Origin: Pedobacter zeaxanthinifaciens
Lineage (GTDB): Bacteria; Bacteroidota; Bacteroidia; Sphingobacteriales; Sphingobacteriaceae
Assembly: GCF_003313335.1 (NCBI RefSeq)
Contig: NZ_QMHP01000015.1
Location: forward strand, 6,440 to 63,675
DNA: 57,236 nucleotides
Direction: 5' to 3'
Made by a program: the position numbers and the translations under genes
In this document: piece by piece, positions 35,223 through 43,465 of the stretch
Position numbering within the stretch: position 1 is the stretch's first letter
How the letters are laid out: the number at the start of each line of letters is the position of its first letter
The notes under the pieces: generated by a model
The model's database searches: none
Told to the model about the DNA's origin: nothing
What the model saw: only the letters and a program-made list of their open reading frames with translations

Positions 35223-37927
35223 TGTATATTTTTTACTTGATAATTCAGTATTTTTCTGGCTAAATTTCCATCGGCATCAATGCCCTCAATTACAATACGG
35301 TGTTTACCTTCTTTATCTCCATTGTAAAAAGAAATACTCATTTTTCCATCTTCACCACTGGTTAAATTTGGATTCCAGTAAACGGTTGTTCTTAAATCAG
35401 GGGAACTGTTTTGATCTGTAACATCATATTTTGGAGCATAAAAAAGTTTTGCAGGAGAATATCCTTTTATTGATGATGCGACTAATCCGGGAGCATGGAT
35501 ATCTGCTAGAGATTTTGATTTTCCCCTTTTGGTGCTTATTACTAGTAACGCATCGGATATGGTTGTTCCGTACATTACAAGTAGGGCTGGGTTTAACAGT
35601 ACTTCAATACTTTCAATGTCATCAACTGCAACTTGTTCTACGTCAAACTCTCTAATAAGCACCCCATCAATTTCTGCAGAAACCTCTGAATAAGGATACC
35701 TTGTAATTTGTAGCGCGTTATCCGAACTGGATCCTGATGCTATCGTTACACCTCTGATACGCCCTGCCAAAATAAACTGTTTGAGAGAGCTTGCGAACTC
35801 TAAATCTTTGGCCGAAATTACCTGATCAGCTCTTCCAGGGCCATTTCTATTGGTAGAGTATGGCGCTGTCATTTCTTCCATTTTAGTCTTCTTTTCTACA
35901 ATGGTTACCGTTTTCAGCAAATTTGTTTTGTTGAGCATTCCATTTTTATACAGCTCTTTAAAGTAGTCCTGGTTATCGTTTAAATAGTTGCTCAGTTCTG
36001 AGTTAACGTCAGTTTCTAGTGCTAATCTAGTTAGCGCTTGAACCTGTTGATCATCTATTTTATTGATATTGACGTCAACATTTTTTTTGCCCTCCTTGGT
36101 ACTGGCTTGTATTACGAATTTGTTCTCGCCTTCTATATAAATGTCTTGGAAGCTGAATTTTCCTTCATCATCGGTTTCCGTATTAGCTACTAGCATTTTG
36201 TTGTTAGGGAACATAAGTACAGTACTTGCCGATGGAAGGGGCTTTTTTCCTAAAGTTGTAACTCTACCGTTAATTTGCAGGTTTTTTTCGGGCAAATATT
36301 TGATGTTATAAAGTGTGTCTTGCTTGCTCCAATCGAATTTACGCCACGCTTGGGTGAGCATTAAGTTATCAAGGCGCAATCGAGATTCCTCGTTATTTGC
36401 TGCAAAATAGGCATTAGGCTTTTCAATGTGGCCTCTTAAGTCTGATTTGAGCAGCAAACTTGTTAAAATATTAGTTTCATTATCTTCATCGGCCCCATCA
36501 TTGTTAACGTTAACCGAGCTAATGGAAAAACTGCCAGCAACTGGCGTCCCGTTATTCAGCGCATCAATATCAATGGTAACTTTATCTCTCTTTTTGTATT
36601 GGTTTTTAAGCTGATGTACGTTCAATTTAATTTCGCCGATTGATTGGCTGTTGTTGATGAAAACCATTCGTTCACTCAGTGGCTGTTCCGTAGCACTGTA
36701 CAGGTTAAACTGGATGATGCCAGACGGGAACATGTCTTTTGGAATAGATAGCGAGGAGATTTGCTGATCTGTAGAAATTGCCATATCAAACAGTAGTTTT
36801 GCTCCACGGCGTGCCACTAATTTTAAAGGTGCTGTGTTAAGAAGCAACTTGCTTGTAAAAACTTTGATGTCAATTTTGGTGCTATCTAAGGAATTAATGG
36901 CTAACTGATAGCCCGATTTTTCGATGCTTGGCAGGTTGTATGTTGAGGTGTTACCGTCTGCTAATTTGATTTTTGCAGTGTATGTTTTGTTTACATCAGG
37001 CGTAAGTATACAATAGCCCATGCCCAAGTAAGGCGCTTCAAATGTAGTAACTTCTAAACCTTCATTATCTGTAATAACACCCTTTATATTTTCGCCCAAA
37101 CCATTTTCGTTAATGGCTTTTATACCAATTTTGCAAGGAAGCCCATCAATTAAATGGCCGCCTTCAGGCAAAAACTGCACATCGGGTTTTATTGCTTTTA
37201 GCTTAATTGGAATGGTTTTTTTGTTTTGAAAACCGCTTTGTTGCGGAAGCGTAATGGCAATGTACTGCGGTAAGCTCTCATCAACAGTTGCCAGCTGGTT
37301 GAAATTGATTTTTAGCACACCGTTAGCATCAGTTACCACATTGCCTAGGCCTTTAATTTTATCGCCCGCCATCACTTGATAGGCAACTTTTGTATTTGCG
37401 TAAGGTTTTCCGTCGCGTTTGGTTAGCTTGATGCTGCTTTTAACTAAAGCACTGCTTTTATCGGTACCTTTGGTAAAGGTGGTTTGGGTAACTAAATTGC
37501 TTGTAAGCGAGTTGCCTATTTTTACATCTTGGTTAAAGAAGTAGTCTTTCCCAAAATTCCTCATCCATTGTGTGTAGGCGCTTATGCGATAATTCCCCTC
37601 CGAAAGTGTATCTGCTAATTCTATATTGCCCCAAGAGGTACCGCCCTTGATAGGGAATTTCAGCTGCTGTGTGATTTTGTTCTTTTCGTTGATTAAATCA
37701 ACATACAGTACACCGCTTGTAGCACTTGGTTTATTGCTAACATAGTCGGTAACGTAAGCTTTCAGCCAAATAATATCTCCAGCTGCATAATGTGGTTTAT
37801 CAAGTTGTAAATGTATTTTTTCATCTTGAAAACTCTTATAGTTCACATTTAATTTTGATGATTGCGCTGTTACTAATAGCGGACTAAGAAGCGTTATTAA
37901 ACTAGCTATAGCTTTAAGTGTTTTCAT
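35219..37927 (-). CDS. MG2/TonB-plug exported protein, paralogue 4
   Basis: 902 residues. Same architecture as its neighbours: signal peptide (MKTLKAIASLITLLSPLLVTA), MG2-like EKIHLQLDKPHYAAGDIIWL, second and third beta-domains beginning VKSSIKLTKRDGKPY and DVQFLPEGGHLIDGLP, a carboxypeptidase-regulatory-like segment (INGRVTTLGKKPLPSA), plug GRADQVISAKDLE with GRIRGV, DDIESIEVLLNPA and ISDALLVISTKRG, and C-terminal VYWNPNLTSGEDGKMSISFY. Its plug retains GRADQVI and TKRG but has an unusual insertion. It follows paralogue 3 after a 68-bp gap and overlaps paralogue 5 by 4 bp. Probably periplasmic or outer-membrane associated. Confidence 0.88.
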   Translation of the reverse strand: MKTLKAIASLITLLSPLLVTAQSSKLNVNYKSFQDEKIHLQLDKPHYAAGDIIWLKAYVTDYVSNKPSATSGVLYVDLINEKNKITQQLKFPIKGGTSWGNIELADTLSEGNYRISAYTQWMRNFGKDYFFNQDVKIGNSLTSNLVTQTTFTKGTDKSSALVKSSIKLTKRDGKPYANTKVAYQVMAGDKIKGLGNVVTDANGVLKINFNQLATVDESLPQYIAITLPQQSGFQNKKTIPIKLKAIKPDVQFLPEGGHLIDGLPCKIGIKAINENGLGENIKGVITDNEGLEVTTFEAPYLGMGYCILTPDVNKTYTAKIKLADGNTSTYNLPSIEKSGYQLAINSLDSTKIDIKVFTSKLLLNTAPLKLVARRGAKLLFDMAISTDQQISSLSIPKDMFPSGIIQFNLYSATEQPLSERMVFINNSQSIGEIKLNVHQLKNQYKKRDKVTIDIDALNNGTPVAGSFSISSVNVNNDGADEDNETNILTSLLLKSDLRGHIEKPNAYFAANNEESRLRLDNLMLTQAWRKFDWSKQDTLYNIKYLPEKNLQINGRVTTLGKKPLPSASTVLMFPNNKMLVANTETDDEGKFSFQDIYIEGENKFVIQASTKEGKKNVDVNINKIDDQQVQALTRLALETDVNSELSNYLNDNQDYFKELYKNGMLNKTNLLKTVTIVEKKTKMEEMTAPYSTNRNGPGRADQVISAKDLEFASSLKQFILAGRIRGVTIASGSSSDNALQITRYPYSEVSAEIDGVLIREFDVEQVAVDDIESIEVLLNPALLVMYGTTISDALLVISTKRGKSKSLADIHAPGLVASSIKGYSPAKLFYAPKYDVTDQNSSPDLRTTVYWNPNLTSGEDGKMSISFYNGDKEGKHRIVIEGIDADGNLARKILNYQVKNIQ

Positions 37928-37995
37928 TTCAGGAGGTTAATTAGTGGCAAAAGCAATTTAGGTGAATTATTTTAAATTAAATGGCAACCGTAAAT

Positions 37996-40680
37996 TTATT
38001 TTACTTCGTAGTTGATTACTTTTCTAGCCAAGTTCCCTGTCCCGTCAATACCTTCAATAACTATTCGATACATGCCAGGTAAATCGGTATTAAAGTAACT
38101 TATGTTAGCTTTTCCGTTGCTGTCGGTAATAATTTTTGGTTCCCAAAATACGGTGGTTCTTAAATCAGGGTCGGTGTTTGGCGTAACATCGTATTTAGGT
38201 GAATAAAACGTTTTTACGGTGTCGTAGCCAATGAGCATATTTTTAACAACACCGGGTGTATATTGTGAGGTAGAACTTAAGCCAGTGCCAGTTTTTGTAG
38301 TAATCACAACAACGAAACTGTCTGGGCCTACTCCGTTTGCGGCGTAGCCTTGTGATTGTTTGAGTATTTCGAGGGTTTTAATATTCGTGACGTCAATGTT
38401 GTCGATATCATAATCACTTCCGTTTAAATTATAACGTAAACCGTCTATAAATATCACAACTGATCGCCTTGGAACTTGTAATTGACCACGTGTAACGGTC
38501 AAATTGGGCACTATTGACATGAGGTATCTCGATAGTAACACCGCCTTTTCTAAATCTTTTGCATTCACGGAAATATCTATGATGCCAGGTAACATTAGCT
38601 CTTCAAACTGTTTGCTTGTTGGGCGGCGTTTAACGATATTAACTTGATTAAGTTGGATGGTTTTGTTTAGAAATCCCTTTTTCGTTTGATCATCGAGATA
38701 TTTTTTGCTAGCGGATAAATAATTGTTTAAAGTTTGGTTAATATTTACCTCTATATCGCCAGTGTTGGGATTGGGAGTAACTGTTTGCTCGGTGCTAGCA
38801 TCTAAAGTTATAGTGACAAATTTTTTATCTTTTTCCGTTCGGGCTTGTACCACATATCTCAAAGTATCCGTAAGTTCAATTTGGTCGAAAACAAAGTGAC
38901 CGTTTTTGTCAGTTAGGGTATCAACAGCAAAAACTTTTCCTTTTAACGAGGCTAAGGTAACCTTTCCATTGATAACGGGCTTTCCACCCTTAGTTACCGT
39001 GCCACTTATTTGTAGTGATTTTTCAGGTTTGAACAACGGAATGTCCTTATTGTCGGCATTGATTTTATTCCAATCTATTTTGCGCCAACCTTGGCTTAGC
39101 ATGAGGTTGTCTAAATCTGTCAGTGTGTTTTTATCCTGGTTAAGAAAATAATAATTTGGCTTTTCTACGTAACCCTTCAAGTCAGCAGTTAATAGTAACT
39201 GGGTCCATATGTTGCTTTCATTTTCTGGGTCGGGCTTTATTGCCGATGTGTTGGTAACCGCAATAGAAAAACTGCCTTGTACCGGTTCTTCCTTGTTTGT
39301 GGCTAATAGGCTAAAATCAACTTTTTGTCGGGTGCCATAGGTAGCGTTTAGCTGCTCGGTAGCGATGGCAATTTTATCTTGAAAATTATTAACGAAAACA
39401 ATCCTTTCGCTTAGCGGAGTAAGGTTAGCTGAAAATAAGGTTAAGGTAAGCACTCCAGATGGGAAGTTGTTTTTAGGAACGCTCAATGAAACCACCTGCT
39501 TATCAGAGGCTATCTTTTTAGAGAAATAAACGATGCCGTTTTTCTGTGCTACTAAATAATAATCGTCCTTATTTAAGAGGCTTTCCGATAAGTAAACCTT
39601 TACACCCATTACGCTGGTTTCCAAATTGTTTACCGAAAGTACGATACCATTTTTATCTGCCAAGGGAAGTTTCACGGTACGCTGTACGTTATCCTTAAAG
39701 CTGATGTTGGCGGTATATATTTCGTTAAGCAGCGGATTTAATACAAAAGCGCCAATACCCACCTTATTAGTTTCAAATTTGGCTACTTCTGTTCCATTTT
39801 TATCAGTGAGGGTGCCACTTGCCGTTACGCCAAGTCCATTGCTTCCTACAATTTTTACTGCCATTTTATTAGGTAAGTTGGCAACATAACTTCCACCTTC
39901 AGGCAAAATTTGGATATCTACATCCTTTGAGATGCCTATGAGTGGTATTTCCTTGCGTACTACATCGTTATTGGGCAGTTTCAGTGAAGCAATTAAGAAA
40001 CTTTTTTGGTTAAGTTGAAGCGTTTTATAGTTGATGTTTAGCGTGATTTTGCCTTCGTTATTAGTAGTTGCCTTACCACTAAGCGCTGTTTGCGTTCCTA
40101 TTTTCACCTCATAACTCACATTGTTTCCGATGTAAGGCGTATTAAATTTATCAGTAAATTGAATGGTGGTACTTACTTTTTGCTGTTCGTTTTCCTTGTT
40201 TACCACGTGGCTTACCATTGTAAATACATTGTTGGCCCACGAATTTCCAATTTTGATGGTTTTATCAAATAAAAAATCAGCTCCGTTGTTACGCATCCAT
40301 TGTGTGTATGCTCTTATGCGATAATTCCCTTCTTTAAGCGAATCAATAAGGTTAAAATTACCCCAACTTATGCCGCGGGTTAAGGGTAGTTTCAATGCTT
40401 TAGCAACGTTATCTGTTTCATTAATCAACTCCACGTATAACACATTGCTGATATTAGAAGGAAACCCTGTTTTTGCATTAACCACATATGCTTTGAACCA
40501 AATATCATCGCCTATGGCATAGTAAGGTTTGTCCAAATGCAAGTGCACTTTTTCTTGTGCATTTGCAGTGGTATATTGGGCTAATCGTTGTAGTAGCGCA
40601 TCAATATTTTTTTCTTGTGCATTTGCAAGTTGCGTGCAGAGTAGTAATAATATGAAGTATAGAGAACGTTTGTGGATCAT
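37996..40680 (-). CDS. MG2/TonB-plug exported protein, paralogue 3
   Basis: 894 residues. The first 91 residues differ from paralogue 2 at only about six positions (signal peptide through MG2 strand LYVELINETD), then similarity drops sharply. The plug region is the most diverged: the (G)(R/N)AD-VI motif is replaced by PGIIDISVNAKDLEK, and the end reads GPDSFVVVITTKTG instead of YGxxGxxGVxxxxTKRG. It retains IKTLEILKQ. The C-terminal VFWEPKIITDSNGKANISYF and GIDGTGNLARK are conserved. Six bases separate it from paralogue 2. Confidence 0.87.
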   Translation of the reverse strand: MIHKRSLYFILLLLCTQLANAQEKNIDALLQRLAQYTTANAQEKVHLHLDKPYYAIGDDIWFKAYVVNAKTGFPSNISNVLYVELINETDNVAKALKLPLTRGISWGNFNLIDSLKEGNYRIRAYTQWMRNNGADFLFDKTIKIGNSWANNVFTMVSHVVNKENEQQKVSTTIQFTDKFNTPYIGNNVSYEVKIGTQTALSGKATTNNEGKITLNINYKTLQLNQKSFLIASLKLPNNDVVRKEIPLIGISKDVDIQILPEGGSYVANLPNKMAVKIVGSNGLGVTASGTLTDKNGTEVAKFETNKVGIGAFVLNPLLNEIYTANISFKDNVQRTVKLPLADKNGIVLSVNNLETSVMGVKVYLSESLLNKDDYYLVAQKNGIVYFSKKIASDKQVVSLSVPKNNFPSGVLTLTLFSANLTPLSERIVFVNNFQDKIAIATEQLNATYGTRQKVDFSLLATNKEEPVQGSFSIAVTNTSAIKPDPENESNIWTQLLLTADLKGYVEKPNYYFLNQDKNTLTDLDNLMLSQGWRKIDWNKINADNKDIPLFKPEKSLQISGTVTKGGKPVINGKVTLASLKGKVFAVDTLTDKNGHFVFDQIELTDTLRYVVQARTEKDKKFVTITLDASTEQTVTPNPNTGDIEVNINQTLNNYLSASKKYLDDQTKKGFLNKTIQLNQVNIVKRRPTSKQFEELMLPGIIDISVNAKDLEKAVLLSRYLMSIVPNLTVTRGQLQVPRRSVVIFIDGLRYNLNGSDYDIDNIDVTNIKTLEILKQSQGYAANGVGPDSFVVVITTKTGTGLSSTSQYTPGVVKNMLIGYDTVKTFYSPKYDVTPNTDPDLRTTVFWEPKIITDSNGKANISYFNTDLPGMYRIVIEGIDGTGNLARKVINYEVK

Positions 40681-40807
40681 GATTTTCTATTTTACATCGT
40701 AAGTTAATACTTTCCTGGCTAAATTTCCCTGCACATCAATACCTTCAATCACCAATCTATAAGTGCCAGGTACATCTGCATTGAAATAGCTAATTTTCGC
40801 TTTACCA
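40411..40807. repeat. 397-bp near-identical block, copy A
   Basis: Covers the 3' end of paralogue 2, the 6-bp junction and the 5' end of paralogue 3. It matches 43069-43465 at an offset of 2658 bp with few mismatches. Confidence 0.9.
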
Positions 40808-43338
40808 TCAGTATCGGTGTTCAAATTGGGCTCCCAAAAGATAGTTGTTCTTAAGTCGGGTTTTTCATTTTCCGTCGTATCGTATTTTGGTACGTAAAAT
40901 GTTCTTGTTGCTGAGTATCCTTTAGCTTTAAATGCAGTAATGCCAAGTGGAGGTGTCGCGTTTTTAGATGGATCATAAATCTTAGTAGTTATAATCATTA
41001 CGCCGCCGGCACCTCGCCCACCATAGGCAGAAGTGAGGCCTGCATTTTTTAAAATCTCAATCGATTCTATATTTTCTACATTCTTTAACACATCATTATT
41101 CATCATCCCTTCAACTATCAACAGCATAGGGTAGCGATTATTATACAAGTAAAATGGGCCGTCGCCGGCAAGTCCTGCAACCCTTGCTTTTAAAAAATTC
41201 GCCAAATGGGTTACCCCCTTCAAGTCTTTTTCGGTAAATATCTTATCAGCGTTGCCAGCACCATTAATATTTTTTGATCGTGATGGTTCTGGTTTCTTAG
41301 CAGTAATTGATACCTCTTTAAGTAAATTAGTTTTAGAAAGGAATCCTTTTTTTTCTTGGTCTAAAAAATGCTTTTCACTTTCTTGCAGATATTTTTTTAG
41401 CGTTTGGTGAACGTTTTGATCCATTTCGCCGATGTATTCGTTGTTTGCCGTTAATGGCGGCGAAATAGTATCAACCAATATTTTGATTTGTTTCTGTTTT
41501 GTTTCTGTTTGTAATAAAAAGTTCCTTTCCTCTTCAAAATCAATGTCGTCAAATACAAACAATCCATTTTTATCTGTAATCGTATCTAACTTTAAAAAGC
41601 CGTTAGATACGGACAGTAGGCTTATCTTTTCGGCAGGCTTTGGCTTGGAACCCAGGCTAACTTTACCACTTAATTTCAAGGTTTTTTCAACAGGGAAAGT
41701 ATGAGTTTTTTCGTTATCGCTTGTCAGTTCTTGCCAATTTATCTTTCTCCAACCTTGAGTAAGCAAAAGGTTGTCCAAATCAAATCTTCTTTCCCAATCA
41801 TCTTTTAAAAAGTAGTAGTTGGGTTTTTCTACATGTCCTGCTAAATCGGAAGTAAGCAGAAGCCTAGTTAAAATGTTAGTTTCGTTTTCAAAATCAGGTT
41901 CTACAGCAGCTGCATTGGTAACAGCAATGGATAAATTAGTCAAACGAGCCATATCATTTTTTTTGGCTGTTAACACCAAATTTACAAGTCCCTTTTTGCC
42001 CTGTGAAATAGTTGCGCTATCTAACGCTATGTCAATTTTTTGTTTAGAGGAACTGATAAATGCAATACGTTCATTTAACGGAATGAGGTTTTCTGAAAGT
42101 AAAGTAATTTGGACAATACCGACAGGAAGACTATCCTTTGGAATAGTAACAAAATTTACTTGACTTTTTGAGAGGATAGGAGAAGAAAAATACACTCTCC
42201 CATTTTGGTGGATAATTAAGTTATATTTTTGGTTGTTTACCAATGTTTCAGAAAAATAAACATGAACAGACAGCTTTTGTTCATCTAGATTTCTGACAGT
42301 TAGTACGGTGCCCTGCCTTGATGTGTTGGGAAGATTTACAACCTTTTTTGATCCATCGTTGAATATTAACTCGGCAGTGTAGCGCTCGTTATTTTCCGGA
42401 GTTAAAAAAAACGAACCCATGCCTAATTTATTGGTTTCCGCTTTTGCAACAATCATTCTTTGGCTGTTGAATACAATAAATGATGCAGGTTCGCCCAGTC
42501 CCTTTTGGTTAATTATTTTTATAGCGATGTTGTTAGGAATACATTCAACAAATTGTCCTCCCTCAGGGAAAAATTGAATATCTCTATCTTTGATATTTGC
42601 TTTTAAAGCATATTCTTTATGGATTACTTTTTTGTTAGGCAGCACAATATCGGCCAAAATTTTACCGTCTAACTTAACGTTAAGTTTAGTAGTGGTTACT
42701 ATAGTGATTTCGCCCTCAGTATTGGTTTTTGCTCTACCTCTTTCTGTATTATCATTTGTTTTTACAAAATAAGTAACGGCGGCATTTTCAATAGGAACTT
42801 CCTTTTTGTCAGTAAATTTTATAGTGGTAGTAATTTTTTGCAGATTGCCATTAATTTCAATTGAGTGGCTGGCAGAAGTGAACAAATCATTTGCCCACGA
42901 ATTACCAATTTTAACTGTTTTATTAAAGAAAAACTCCGGGCTACTATTCCTCATCCATTGAGTATATGCCCTGATCCTATAATTTCCCTCAGCATATAAA
43001 TCGCTAAGTTTGAAATCGCCCCAGGCAATGCCATTTCGCATTGGTAACGTTAGCCGTGTTAATAGAGAATCTGTTTCATTGATCAACTCCACGTATAATA
43101 TGTTGCTGATATTAGAAGGAAAGCCTGTTTTTGCATTAACCACATAGGCTTTGAACCAAATATCATCGCCTATGGCATAGTAAGGTTTGTCCAAATGCAA
43201 ATGCACTTTTTCTTGTGCATTTGCAGTAGTATATTGGTCTAGCCGTTGTAACAGGGCATCGATATTTTTTTCTTGTGCATTTACGATTTGCGTGCAGAGT
43301 AGTAATAATATGAGGTATAGAGAACGTTTGTGGATCAT
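40687..43338 (-). CDS. MG2/TonB-plug exported protein, paralogue 2
   Basis: 883 residues. The N-terminal 91 residues resemble paralogue 3, while the C-terminal AKISYFNADVPGTYRLVIEG and the following residues to the end are identical to paralogue 1, so the gene is a mosaic. The plug contains GNADKIFTEKDLK, RVAGL, NIESIEILKNAGLTSAYG and AGGVMIITTK. A carboxypeptidase-regulatory-like segment (LSGKVSLGSKPKPAEKI) precedes it. The signal peptide is MIHKRSLYLILLLLCTQIVN plus AQ. Six-base gaps on both sides. Confidence 0.88.
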   Translation of the reverse strand: MIHKRSLYLILLLLCTQIVNAQEKNIDALLQRLDQYTTANAQEKVHLHLDKPYYAIGDDIWFKAYVVNAKTGFPSNISNILYVELINETDSLLTRLTLPMRNGIAWGDFKLSDLYAEGNYRIRAYTQWMRNSSPEFFFNKTVKIGNSWANDLFTSASHSIEINGNLQKITTTIKFTDKKEVPIENAAVTYFVKTNDNTERGRAKTNTEGEITIVTTTKLNVKLDGKILADIVLPNKKVIHKEYALKANIKDRDIQFFPEGGQFVECIPNNIAIKIINQKGLGEPASFIVFNSQRMIVAKAETNKLGMGSFFLTPENNERYTAELIFNDGSKKVVNLPNTSRQGTVLTVRNLDEQKLSVHVYFSETLVNNQKYNLIIHQNGRVYFSSPILSKSQVNFVTIPKDSLPVGIVQITLLSENLIPLNERIAFISSSKQKIDIALDSATISQGKKGLVNLVLTAKKNDMARLTNLSIAVTNAAAVEPDFENETNILTRLLLTSDLAGHVEKPNYYFLKDDWERRFDLDNLLLTQGWRKINWQELTSDNEKTHTFPVEKTLKLSGKVSLGSKPKPAEKISLLSVSNGFLKLDTITDKNGLFVFDDIDFEEERNFLLQTETKQKQIKILVDTISPPLTANNEYIGEMDQNVHQTLKKYLQESEKHFLDQEKKGFLSKTNLLKEVSITAKKPEPSRSKNINGAGNADKIFTEKDLKGVTHLANFLKARVAGLAGDGPFYLYNNRYPMLLIVEGMMNNDVLKNVENIESIEILKNAGLTSAYGGRGAGGVMIITTKIYDPSKNATPPLGITAFKAKGYSATRTFYVPKYDTTENEKPDLRTTIFWEPNLNTDTDGKAKISYFNADVPGTYRLVIEGIDVQGNLARKVLTYDVK

Positions 43339-43465
43339 GATTTTCTATTTTACATCATAGGTTAATACTTTCCTGGCTAAATTTCCCTGCACATCAATAC
43401 CTTCAATCACCAATCTATAAGTGCCAGGTACATCTGCATTGAAATAGCTAATTTTCGCTTTACCA
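43069..43465. repeat. 397-bp near-identical block, copy B
   Basis: Covers the 3' end of paralogue 1, the junction and the 5' end of paralogue 2. It pairs with 40411-40807. Similarity falls off at both ends, so only the junction was recently homogenised or duplicated. Confidence 0.9.
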
